From: a virus
Length of the DNA: 47,178 nucleotides
Reading direction: 5' to 3' (one strand)
IMG/VR virus record: IMGVR_UViG_3300041411_000142
Coordinates: 1-47,178 of that record
Of this stretch, positions 32,388 to 39,219 are shown piece by piece. A program made the translations under genes and the position numbers. Position 1 is the stretch's first letter; each line of letters starts with the position of its first letter. Below the pieces are notes generated by a model. The model made no database searches. It was not told the origin of the DNA and worked only from the letters and a program-made list of their open reading frames with translations.

Positions 32388-32597
32388 CTAGTGACCACAA
32401 CATTGACAATAGCGATTAGGGGATTCTATACAAGTACAAACTGGTTCAGGTGCGTCCGGGGGACACGGTTTACCCGCCCATTGTTCGTAACGTTTAGCAG
32501 ACGCCCGGAAAGAATCGGCTTGGGCTTGGAGGCGGTTGGCTTGATTAATGAAAACCCGATACAACCCCCATTGTTCCTGATCTTTAGTCATTGACAT
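32388..32597 (-). CDS. Hypothetical helical protein with Cys-rich tail
   Basis: 69 residues from MSMTKDQEQWGLYRVF. The N-terminal two thirds are helical (INQANRLQAQADSFRASAKR). The C-terminus has five Cys in about 20 residues (CTCIESPNRYCQCCGH), possibly metal-binding. Overlaps the upstream zinc-ribbon gene by 14 bases; the ATG at 32591 is an alternative start. Confidence 0.7.
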   Translation of the reverse strand: MSMTKDQEQWGLYRVFINQANRLQAQADSFRASAKRYEQWAGKPCPPDAPEPVCTCIESPNRYCQCCGH

Positions 32598-32760
32598 AAG
32601 GAGATTCGTCCATGTCCAAATAGCGATCACAACGCGGACAAGCGCTATCGTTTTCGGCGATGTCGTTGCGGGTTACGGTATTCCAACAGTGAGCACACTT
32701 AACCTTTTCGCCCAGTTGCGGTTCCATGAAACTCATGGCGTTTAGATCGTCGTTATTCAT
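32584..32760 (-). CDS. Small zinc-ribbon protein
   Basis: 58 residues, MNNDDLNAMSFMEPQLG. CAHC (22-25) and CPRC (41-44) form a four-Cys ribbon. The start overlaps the preceding TAA by one base (TAATG). It belongs to a chain of three overlapping small genes. Confidence 0.75.
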   Translation of the reverse strand: MNNDDLNAMSFMEPQLGEKVKCAHCWNTVTRNDIAENDSACPRCDRYLDMDESPYVND

Positions 32761-33002
32761 TACTTACAATCATCCGTATCGAGAAAGAAAGGCAAAAGCG
32801 TAGCGTGCGGAAGGCGATTACCTTGAGCTGCTGCGAACACTTGGTCCAGGACTTTAGCCGGAGCATCGAGCGCCCCAAGGACTTGATAAAGTTCAGCCAA
32901 AAGTTTAGTCTGACAACGTCGCTGGAGAACTAAAGCCAGAAGGCGATCATTCTCATTAGCGAGCGCTTTGTAGGGGTCATCCCCGAAAACTTCAATACTC
33001 AA
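32760..33002 (-). CDS. Hypothetical protein with TTG start
   Basis: 80 residues. The TTG at 33002 has the best ribosome site in the area (TAAGGAGG, 9 bases upstream), and the nearer ATG leads only to a short blocked frame. Ala/Leu-rich and helical (LLALVLQRRCQTKLLAELYQ). Not recognised. Confidence 0.75.
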   Translation of the reverse strand: MSIEVFGDDPYKALANENDRLLALVLQRRCQTKLLAELYQVLGALDAPAKVLDQVFAAAQGNRLPHATLLPFFLDTDDCK

Positions 33003-33016
33003 TTTTCATATCCTCC

Positions 33017-33730
33017 TTACCAGCAACGGTCGGTGATCATAATGACCGCTTCAACCTGTGGATCGTTCGAGCCGTGACGATTAACGAAGCCATCTTTACT
33101 TCTGATGTTCTCGTTGATCCGCCCGACTAGGTTTTCTCTCAACTCAGGATGTTCTTTAGAGAAGTCATCAACCATCTTCGACAGACAGACCGCAATCCCG
33201 TCAGCCTTCCGAAGATAGTGTTCGTTCGCTCCGTTTGGAGCAACTACGCTAAAGGACGCCATGAAGGAGGCTTTCGGGGAATGAGTCGAGGGGTTGCCCT
33301 GACTCTTGTTGTACTTCGCCGCTGCGGCCTTATTAGCGTCCTTCACGGTAGATGTTTTACAGCTCTGAATAATCTTTTGGACGTAAAGCTTATCTTCTAG
33401 GAGGATACGCGAATTGTGCATATCGTTACCAATTACTCGCATGAAGATTTCGTAGGCTTCCGGTCCCTGCTCTTTCAGAGTAAAGAATTTTTCGGAGATA
33501 CATTCACAGACCGGGCGATATGACTTACTCGCGTCGATGATATCGACATCCAGGCCGCTGAACTCCATGATGTTCTTTTGGAGCTGATCTTGATTATTGC
33601 CGTTGAAAAATTGGATAGAACAATCTTCGACAAAAGCGCCGGGGTAGATGTCCTCACCGCCCGCATACGCGAACGAAGCCATGAAGCTTAGACCGATACC
33701 AGCAACGGCGACTCCAATTTTTGTTTTCAT
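33017..33730 (-). CDS. Secreted (periplasmic) protein
   Basis: 237 residues. A clear signal peptide: basic start, hydrophobic core (IGVAVAGIGLSFMASF) and AYA cleavage site at about residue 23. The mature part has six or so Cys (CSIQFF, CECISEK, SCKTST, CLSKM, RCW), so disulphides are likely. Export of a phage protein in the early/accessory region is unusual and suggests a periplasmic or envelope role during infection, perhaps against superinfection or in lysis. Family not recognised. Confidence 0.8.
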   Translation of the reverse strand: MKTKIGVAVAGIGLSFMASFAYAGGEDIYPGAFVEDCSIQFFNGNNQDQLQKNIMEFSGLDVDIIDASKSYRPVCECISEKFFTLKEQGPEAYEIFMRVIGNDMHNSRILLEDKLYVQKIIQSCKTSTVKDANKAAAAKYNKSQGNPSTHSPKASFMASFSVVAPNGANEHYLRKADGIAVCLSKMVDDFSKEHPELRENLVGRINENIRSKDGFVNRHGSNDPQVEAVIMITDRCW

Positions 33731-33736
33731 GATGTT

Positions 33737-34072
33737 TTACGTTCCTGTTTTAATTGAGTAGAGGGTCCGGGTTTGAAACCCCTTGGATGCGTAGCATTGC
33801 ATAGTTTCAGAATCGATTAGCGTGACCCAATTGTCCGATCCAGTTTTAAACTGGAAGATCATCTTCGGAGCTTCGTCGGTGTAGAGTTCAAAATCGCCAT
33901 CGTCTGCGCAGCGCTGTGCGTAGCGTCGATTGATTTCTGTAGGGGTGATCCACCAACTGCCTCGTCGTTTTTCATCGTCGGAAATTTTATCAACGACCGT
34001 CAGAAGGCTACCGAGGCGCACGTGGTTTTCGTCTATGTCGAAATCTTTAGTCAGCACTTTAGCAAAGATCAT
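33737..34072 (-). CDS. Hypothetical protein
   Basis: 111 residues, MIFAKVLTKDFDIDENHVRL. Beta-rich with a WW pair (RGSWWITPTEINRRY). The 5' end lies 6 bases before the secreted-protein gene in the transcript order, so both are in one unit. Not recognised. Confidence 0.75.
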   Translation of the reverse strand: MIFAKVLTKDFDIDENHVRLGSLLTVVDKISDDEKRRGSWWITPTEINRRYAQRCADDGDFELYTDEAPKMIFQFKTGSDNWVTLIDSETMQCYASKGFQTRTLYSIKTGT

Positions 34073-34091
34073 TTACTTATATCCTTTTAAA

Positions 34092-34238
34092 TCAACGATT
34101 AATGGTTACGCAGTACCACGAGCCATCAACGGTTTTGCCGATTTTCACGATGAAGTGGTAGAGAGGAAAGGCGCTTGCAACGCCAGCCGCGTGTTCGATA
34201 TCTTCACAAGGATAGCAAAAGCCGGTAACTGAGTTCAT
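34092..34238 (-). CDS. Small phage protein (48 residues)
   Basis: Frame MNSVTGFCYPCEDIEHAAGV to VTINR, 48 residues. Contains FCYPC and a helical AAGVASAFPLYHFI segment. It is the first gene after the promoter at 34292-34320, with a short leader hairpin before it. The FxYPCED...A pattern is familiar from small phage proteins without function. Confidence 0.7.
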   Translation of the reverse strand: MNSVTGFCYPCEDIEHAAGVASAFPLYHFIVKIGKTVDGSWYCVTINR

Positions 34239-34260
34239 GATATAGGTCACTCTTCAAAGC

Positions 34261-34281
34261 GGGGCCAGTCATTCCAGCCCC
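34261..34281 (-). promoter_or_regulatory. Leader hairpin
   Basis: GGGGCTGG, loop AATGA, CTGGCCCC on the minus strand (8 pairs, two G-T wobbles). It lies just after the predicted transcription start of the promoter at 34292-34320 and may stabilise or regulate the leader. Confidence 0.5.
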
Positions 34282-34291
34282 TTATGCTTCA

Positions 34292-34320
34292 AATATAGCG
34301 CTTGTATTTCTTAAAGTAAA
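34292..34320 (-). promoter_or_regulatory. Leftward promoter
   Basis: Minus strand TTTACT (34320-34315), 17-base spacer, TATATT (34297-34292). One of the best matches to the window-wide promoter pattern. Confidence 0.75.
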
Positions 34321-34323
34321 GAC

Positions 34324-35277
34324 TTATACGCCAAATACTTTGTCGATGATCGAAACGACGTAGTTACTACTCAGATCGTCGTCTGGATTCGCATCTTGCC
34401 AAGTCTCCAGAGCCTTACAGACCATGTGTAGATAGGTCGCGTCAACCCCGGTCAATTGTTCCCTGACCACGCGCATATCGGTAAGGTTCAAACCGTTAAC
34501 CTGCCAAGCCATCTTCAGAAGTTCACCCGCCGAGATTTTCCAGCCGCGTTCAATAAACTTCTTGGCGCGGAAAATAGAACAGATCGGGTAGAGTGAACCG
34601 CTGTAGTGTAGAGTCCGACTCAAGAGGCATTGAAGCGCCAGTTCTGGAGTATGAAGCGTGTTATCGCCGTGATCGTACCAGCATTTCGCATGAGTGAAGT
34701 CGAAGTTCTTATGGATTTCTTCGGGCGAGCCATGGAAACGAATTACCAGCTGAACTTTATCCGAGAGCGTAATAGCGTTAGCGCTCATGAAGACAGGACG
34801 ATACTTAGGCTTCTCAACGAGGTCGCCTGGCTCTTTGAGCTGCTTACCAAGGATATCAGCTTCAATATCTTTCAGGTACTGGTCGTTAGAATCACCAAAG
34901 ATGTTATCGGTGTCGTCTGTTTCTTCGCCAACTGCAACGCCGTCTGACGAAACAAAGATTGTTACGCGATCTTCGCCGTTAGGGTCAGTCCACTCTTTAA
35001 CTTCAGGATTGTAACCACCGCGACCTGGATACAGCGCGACGAACTTGTTAACGTAGTAGTGAGAGACAGCACGGGTAGTTTCGATGTTACGGAAATAAAT
35101 GTCAAAGTCCTTGATCATTTCACCCAAAAACAAAGAAGCGATAGACCCACCGGTCACGATGGTGTCGCGCAAGACCATATCGCGTACGGCCTTGTCTTCA
35201 ATGGTATCCGCCCAATCTTTAATCTTTGCAGACAAAATCTTACGAATCGTTTTTGCTTTAGTGCCGTTAGTGCTCAT
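34324..35277 (-). CDS. Nucleotidyltransferase-like protein (polymerase beta superfamily)
   Basis: 317 residues. TGGSIASLFLGEMIKDFDIYF (residues 42-62) has the GG-S and D-x-D signature of polymerase-beta-type nucleotidyltransferases (Asp57, Asp59). The rest is unusual, with an acidic insert (EETDDTDNIFGDSND) and helical C-terminus. Large phages often have such proteins, with unknown acceptors (RNA, protein or small molecule). The start overlaps the stop of a 38-residue membrane peptide gene. Confidence 0.8.
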   Translation of the reverse strand: MSTNGTKAKTIRKILSAKIKDWADTIEDKAVRDMVLRDTIVTGGSIASLFLGEMIKDFDIYFRNIETTRAVSHYYVNKFVALYPGRGGYNPEVKEWTDPNGEDRVTIFVSSDGVAVGEETDDTDNIFGDSNDQYLKDIEADILGKQLKEPGDLVEKPKYRPVFMSANAITLSDKVQLVIRFHGSPEEIHKNFDFTHAKCWYDHGDNTLHTPELALQCLLSRTLHYSGSLYPICSIFRAKKFIERGWKISAGELLKMAWQVNGLNLTDMRVVREQLTGVDATYLHMVCKALETWQDANPDDDLSSNYVVSIIDKVFGV

Positions 35278-35393
35278 TAATGTCTTCCGATATATGCGAT
35301 GATTGCGTCAAGTAGATCAGGAGTCCCGGCAGTAAAGATAACCAGAACAACGAGAAGAGAAAATCCTATAACCTGGGTTGTGTTATCACTCAT
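35277..35393 (-). CDS. Small membrane protein (38 residues)
   Basis: MSDNTTQVIGFSLLVVLVIF and on to IIAYIGRH, 38 residues. One hydrophobic helix (about residues 9-22) and an amphipathic tail. The stop overlaps the next start (TAATG), and the ATG follows AAGGATTAATTTGAA. Function unknown. Confidence 0.7.
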   Translation of the reverse strand: MSDNTTQVIGFSLLVVLVIFTAGTPDLLDAIIAYIGRH

Positions 35394-35399
35394 TTCAAA

Positions 35400-35741
35400 T
35401 TAATCCTTAAAGGCGTAGACTTCACGAATTTCATAGCCGTGTTCCAACAGCAAAGCTTTGTCTGCGATTCGATATGGAACCCATCCAACGGTTTTGTCGT
35501 AGCGACCTTGAAACCCTACAATCTCAAGATGAGCGGGCAGATCGAATCGCGAGTTATCCTGAGCCAAACCGGCACCGATGGAAAACTTTTCGCCGTCTGG
35601 ATGTTGACGATGGAAAGAGTTAACCCAGTCTTCCATATCGGCCAAGTAAGCGTTGATTTTCCATTCACAATACCCAGCTTCGCGCTGCCAACCGGTAATT
35701 TTAGCGATTTCGTCTTTGTAGAGTTCTTTGAAGTAATTCAT
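35400..35741 (-). CDS. Hypothetical protein
   Basis: 113 residues, MNYFKELYKDEIAKITGWQR. Aromatic and globular, with a helical N-terminus and strands later (AHLEIVGFQGRYDKTVGWVP). First gene after the hairpin at 35767-35785. Not recognised. Confidence 0.75.
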   Translation of the reverse strand: MNYFKELYKDEIAKITGWQREAGYCEWKINAYLADMEDWVNSFHRQHPDGEKFSIGAGLAQDNSRFDLPAHLEIVGFQGRYDKTVGWVPYRIADKALLLEHGYEIREVYAFKD

Positions 35742-35766
35742 GATGTAAAGATTCCGAGAAATTCAA

Positions 35767-35785
35767 GGGGAGAATTATTCTCCCC
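35767..35785 (-). promoter_or_regulatory. Hairpin like that upstream of thyX
   Basis: Perfect inverted repeat GGGGAG-N7-CTCCCC with AATAAT in the loop on the minus strand; it differs from 19021-19039 only in the loop. No good -35 is visible. Confidence 0.45.
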
Positions 35786-35801
35786 TCTTCCATGAGAAAG
35801 T

Positions 35802-36056
35802 TTAGAGGATTCCCGAAGGACCATAGCCGGTATCGAGCGTGCCCTGTTTACCCAGAAGGTAAGCGCTATTCAGGGTTTTAGCAACAACCCCTTCTTTGGC
35901 GCTCGCGATAACTTCGGGAGTCATACGAGAAGTATGGATCCAAGCGCCGTCGTTAAAACGTCCTTTCTTATCACCGAAGATTTCGCCCCAAAGAACATTA
36001 CGCCCCATTGGATCGACAACCCAGTTATCGAGGACGCCATCATATTCTTCATTCAT
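35802..36056 (-). CDS. Hypothetical small protein
   Basis: 84 residues from MNEEYDGVLDNWVVDPMGR. Overlaps the upstream gene by 8 bases. Gly/Trp-rich with a LLGKQGTLDTGYGPSG tail. Not recognised. Confidence 0.7.
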   Translation of the reverse strand: MNEEYDGVLDNWVVDPMGRNVLWGEIFGDKKGRFNDGAWIHTSRMTPEVIASAKEGVVAKTLNSAYLLGKQGTLDTGYGPSGIL

Positions 36057-36546
36057 CGGTAGCAACGCCTTGTTGGATCAGAACGTCAACCGCCGCCTTA
36101 AAGGAATGGCCCTCATAGACGTTCAGGAATTCGATCTTATGAGAAAGGACAACCAGTTCACTTTTACGCGTCAGTTGCAGTTTGACTTTCTTCAGGCCTT
36201 TGCCGCCAAACGCAAATTCTACGTCCTTGGTATAGAACGGAACCTGGTTAAACTGACCTTCGGTGATCAGAGGGTTGAAGATGAAGAACGAATACTTGCC
36301 GCAGGTCGCAAAGCTGATTTCCCAGAGCTTTTCGGGCGAGTTGTAAATCTGAACCATGGTGTCGAAAGAAAGCGTAGTAACCGTTTTCAGCAACGCGTTC
36401 TTCGGATCACGAACAAAGCTCTTACCGTTGAAAGTAAAGCCGAGTGCAAAAGCAAAACCGAGCAACTCATCATATTGAATCTGAGCGGTGTCTACTACTG
36501 CAGATTGTTGTTGCTCCACTACTACATCTTGAGTTACAGCGTTCAT
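36049..36546 (-). CDS. Hypothetical protein
   Basis: 165 residues from MNAVTQDVVVEQQQ; the longer GTG form at 36561 is less likely because the AGGG site is well placed for the ATG. Disordered Gln-rich start, then an alpha/beta domain (LGFAFALGFTFNGKSFVRDP). Not recognised. Confidence 0.75.
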   Translation of the reverse strand: MNAVTQDVVVEQQQSAVVDTAQIQYDELLGFAFALGFTFNGKSFVRDPKNALLKTVTTLSFDTMVQIYNSPEKLWEISFATCGKYSFFIFNPLITEGQFNQVPFYTKDVEFAFGGKGLKKVKLQLTRKSELVVLSHKIEFLNVYEGHSFKAAVDVLIQQGVATDE

Positions 36547-36605
36547 TTTTAAACCCTTCACAGTTTAGTTTTTTAGTTTTTAAAACATTTTCTTTACAAG
36601 AGCCG

Positions 36606-37100
36606 CTATTCTGCCTTAGTGTTTCCGTAGAGTAAAGCCTTATCTTCAATTATTTTAATCGCCTGAAGATAATTTTCAAAAGAAAATCCTTCATAGGGAA
36701 GGGTCTTAACTAGGTAAGATTCCAGCGATTCTCCAACCGTCTCATCGTCGATCACGATTTTAATGTTGGTCGTCGGGTGGAGCGCTAGCCAGGTGTTGAT
36801 TTCTGTCTCGCGATTCCGATGGTCCAGGAAAATCGGCGTCCGCCAGTTCTTCCCTTTAAGCATGTACTTCACCAGCGGGGCGCCGCCGTTAAAACAGAAA
36901 TCCAACACAAAATCAGCCCGAACCGGAGCGTCTATTCTCCAGTTTGAGCTGATTACGATTTTCATATCTGATTGTTTACAAATGGAGGCGATCATCCTAA
37001 CGGCCACCGGGTCTAACGTTCGCATCTTCGATTCGTTAAACGCGATGCTCGTTCGAGCCGTTGTCAAGACTCCCTCAATCTCCAAAAAGATCACGTTCAT
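36606..37100 (-). CDS. HAD-like protein lacking the usual Asp nucleophile
   Basis: 164 residues. The fold order is that of small HAD proteins (HAD domain of the Swiss-army-knife RNA repair group): IFLEIEGVLTT, then IVISSNWR with Ser51/Ser52, and IKIVIDDET with Asp118/Asp119. Where active HAD enzymes have Asp-x-Asp, this has Glu7-x-Glu9. That makes normal phosphoaspartate chemistry unlikely, so it may be a binding protein or a changed enzyme. The start overlaps the ArfA-like gene (ATGA). Confidence 0.75.
   Translation of the reverse strand: MNVIFLEIEGVLTTARTSIAFNESKMRTLDPVAVRMIASICKQSDMKIVISSNWRIDAPVRADFVLDFCFNGGAPLVKYMLKGKNWRTPIFLDHRNRETEINTWLALHPTTNIKIVIDDETVGESLESYLVKTLPYEGFSFENYLQAIKIIEDKALLYGNTKAE
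36608..36636 (-). promoter_or_regulatory. Leftward promoter embedded in gene end
   Basis: Minus strand TTTACT (36636-36631), 17-base spacer, CAGAAT (36613-36608), inside the last codons of the HAD-like gene. The -10 is weaker than in the others. Confidence 0.5.
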
Positions 37101-37237
37101 TCGGCGGCCTTCCTTTTCCTAGAATACGATCCTTTACCTTTCTTCGGAGACTCAGTTTTTGACCTAAAGAGCGGTGAGGTCACAAGAGCACCGACCGCGC
37201 TATCCTTAATTTTACCGCGACCGTGCTCGTGTTCCAT
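37097..37237 (-). CDS. arfA: ArfA-like alternative ribosome-rescue factor
   Basis: 46 residues. GKIKDSAVGALVTSPLFR, then KKGKGSYSRKRKAAE, aligns with bacterial ArfA (G-x-IKD-x-A, AL, PLFR, KKGKGSY-x-RK). ArfA enters the empty mRNA channel of ribosomes stalled on mRNA without a stop codon and recruits RF2. Bacterial arfA genes encode a longer hydrophobic tail that is removed by mRNA cleavage; here the gene ends with a normal TGA right after the conserved basic region. The stop overlaps the HAD-like gene (ATGA), and ACTAAA separates the upstream stop from the ATG. Confidence 0.85.
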   Translation of the reverse strand: MEHEHGRGKIKDSAVGALVTSPLFRSKTESPKKGKGSYSRKRKAAE

Positions 37238-37243
37238 TTTAGT

Positions 37244-37552
37244 TTACGTCCTTGGTTTGGTGGTGTAAAATTGTAGGTTGATGTTATCACAGGCCGATTG
37301 CCCAGGCTGTAGAGCCTCATCTTTAAAAAGCCGGACTAGCGGACCTACTGGCTTCGAAGGAATGTATCCTACTCGCTTCTGATCAAAAATAATATCGTTG
37401 ATTTCGCGTTCCAGAACATTTATTTCGGCGTTGCGAGCCGCTAGAATCACCTTCTGGTTTTCCAGCATCGTTTCAAGCCGGACGTTCAGCGCCTTGAGGC
37501 GTTCCGTGAACGCCACCTCGTCATCTATAGATTTCTTAAGAAGGTCTAACAT
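37244..37552 (-). CDS. Hypothetical coiled-coil protein
   Basis: 102 residues. Residues about 5-60 form a coiled coil (LKALNVRLETMLENQKVILA; EINVLEREINDIIF); the C-terminal 40 are Pro-containing and less ordered. AGAGGATTG precedes the ATG. Co-transcribed with the ArfA-like gene. Confidence 0.75.
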   Translation of the reverse strand: MLDLLKKSIDDEVAFTERLKALNVRLETMLENQKVILAARNAEINVLEREINDIIFDQKRVGYIPSKPVGPLVRLFKDEALQPGQSACDNINLQFYTTKPRT

Positions 37553-37557
37553 TTATT

Positions 37558-38022
37558 TCAATCCTCTTGAGTTTCTTCCAAAGTCGTTTGAAGAGAGACG
37601 GGAAAAAATACTGGATATGCTTTTTTGAACACCGCTTTGGATATCCCGTCAATTTTCCGGCCTTTAAGAAGGTTGACGAGCAATTCAGCTTCATCGGCGT
37701 GCAGGTTTTCGAGCAGCAGGCGCAGATTTTTCTGGGTGGTGTGAGAATTCTTATCGGATATGATCGCTTCGATTTTCGCCTTCGATCCTCCAATAGAAGC
37801 ATAGTGGTTTCCAATAGGATTCGTCGAGGCAATATATTTTGGTATCTCGATGTTCCCGAGCGGCGCGTTATACATCACGTCCACAAACCAACGAAGGTGT
37901 TGATTATCGTAAGCCAGAAGTTCTGCAGCTTTCTCTTCGATACTTCCATCAAGTTGAGCGACCTTGAAAAAGACTTCCGGCAAGCTGATACTCGTGTTGC
38001 GATAACTTTGTTGATTAGACAT
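37558..38022 (-). CDS. DUF6433-like phage protein
   Basis: 154 residues. The order LPEVFFKVAQLDGSIEEKAA, LRWFVDVMYN, then LRLLLENLHADEAELLVNLL and KAVFKKAYPVFFP matches a family common in T4-like phages that I associate with DUF6433 (small helical protein, function unknown). Its start overlaps the preceding small basic gene by 8 bases. Confidence 0.75.
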   Translation of the reverse strand: MSNQQSYRNTSISLPEVFFKVAQLDGSIEEKAAELLAYDNQHLRWFVDVMYNAPLGNIEIPKYIASTNPIGNHYASIGGSKAKIEAIISDKNSHTTQKNLRLLLENLHADEAELLVNLLKGRKIDGISKAVFKKAYPVFFPVSLQTTLEETQED

Positions 38023-38146
38023 CCCATTTACCCATTTTTAATTTCTGACGTTCATTATTCCGAGAGCTATCCGAAACGGATTTAACTTTGTCGGGAACAG
38101 CGGAGTGACGTTTCTTACGATCTTCTTGCTTGCGATTGTAACTCAT
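38015..38146 (-). CDS. Small basic protein (43 residues)
   Basis: MSYNRKQEDRKKRHSAVPDK to LKMGKWDV. Highly charged and basic, probably disordered and nucleic-acid-binding. The ATG overlaps the dCMP deaminase stop (ATGA) and the stop overlaps the next gene by 8 bases, which supports translation. Confidence 0.7.
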   Translation of the reverse strand: MSYNRKQEDRKKRHSAVPDKVKSVSDSSRNNERQKLKMGKWDV

Positions 38147-38853
38147 TGATTACTCTTCGTGACATGTTTACGGAGGTTTACGTTGAACTGAGCGGCGTAC
38201 CCGATTTGATTCTCAAGATACTCATCAGCTACTTTGTAATACTTAGATCCAAAAATAATGTCGGTAATAACAACTTTATCTTTTAATTGTAAGCCAATCA
38301 AGTGCTTAAGGCAATTCTGGCAAGGGGAATGAGTAGAATAGATCTTCGCCTTAGAGAAAGTTTTTCCAGTTCGTGCTAAGTCGAGGATCATATTCATTTC
38401 AGCGTGGATTTCATAATCCAACGACCAAGCCGAATGTTCTGGACCAGCTTCCGAGAAAATATCGCAGCAGTTATCGTGGCCGGAAGCCGAACCGTTAACG
38501 CCGGTCGCTACAACTCGACCGCTTTCGTCTACAGCAATAGCCGCAACATCCATCGAAACACATTTACTTAGGCGAGCCAAGTTATAAGTCATTTCCATGA
38601 AGACATCTTCTTCAAGGGAAAACTCTGGTTCGTCTGGAAGAAATTCTTCTTCTCGAATCAACGAGTGAATATCAAGAACTGGATAACCTGAATTCTTCGT
38701 TATCCAGATATTAGTATCCATGTCACGATATTTATAACCGCCCGTCGGTTTAATGTCTTTATAGAATCTAAATTTATCATCGTCGCTATAACGCTTCCCA
38801 TAATGAGTCGCATCTTCCGGTACAACGATATCGTCAATCATTAGTTCTAACAT
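38143..38853 (-). CDS. cd: dCMP deaminase-like protein
   Basis: 236 residues. The zinc and catalytic site is intact: EIHAEMN (His150, Glu152) and HSPCQNC (Cys178, Cys181), as in T4 Cd. It deaminates dCMP to dUMP, the substrate of ThyX. An 80-residue N-terminal extension (to about residue 80) is not part of the deaminase fold and is unlike the T4 protein. Lies in the accessory unit, not next to thyX. Confidence 0.88.
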   Translation of the reverse strand: MLELMIDDIVVPEDATHYGKRYSDDDKFRFYKDIKPTGGYKYRDMDTNIWITKNSGYPVLDIHSLIREEEFLPDEPEFSLEEDVFMEMTYNLARLSKCVSMDVAAIAVDESGRVVATGVNGSASGHDNCCDIFSEAGPEHSAWSLDYEIHAEMNMILDLARTGKTFSKAKIYSTHSPCQNCLKHLIGLQLKDKVVITDIIFGSKYYKVADEYLENQIGYAAQFNVNLRKHVTKSNQ

Positions 38854-38856
38854 TTT

Positions 38857-39219
38857 CTATTTCTCTAAATTGCTAAGTTCTGTTTGTAGGTCGCGAATTT
38901 CTTCTTCACGTTCTTGTAGCGCTTGTTCTACGTCGCCCAGTTTATCTTCACAGTTACTGAGTTCTCGCTCAGCTTCTTTAACGTTTTCTTCTTCTTCATG
39001 ACCCCAGTCGCGAAGTTGTTCATTGGCACTACGAATTTCTTCCATCGCCTCTTTGAATCTATGGTCTTCTTCAACCATATCTTTCAGAATTTCTACAATA
39101 TGAACTAAGTTTCGGAAGTCGCCAGAAATAAGGTTTTCGACTTGAGAAACGAGTTGTTCATGAAGTTGGAGTGCTTCGTCTATTAAAGGGCAGGTGTAAC
39201 CAACGGGGCAATTTGACAT
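38857..39219 (-). CDS. Coiled-coil protein with CPVGYTCPLID start
   Basis: 120 residues. The N-terminal CPVGYTCPLIDEAL is typical of a small phage family; the rest is one long coiled coil (EEIRSANEQLRDWGHEEEEN; LGDVEQALQEREEEIRDLQT). Its 5' end overlaps the C39-like gene by 62 bases in another frame. Function unknown. Confidence 0.75.
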   Translation of the reverse strand: MSNCPVGYTCPLIDEALQLHEQLVSQVENLISGDFRNLVHIVEILKDMVEEDHRFKEAMEEIRSANEQLRDWGHEEEENVKEAERELSNCEDKLGDVEQALQEREEEIRDLQTELSNLEK

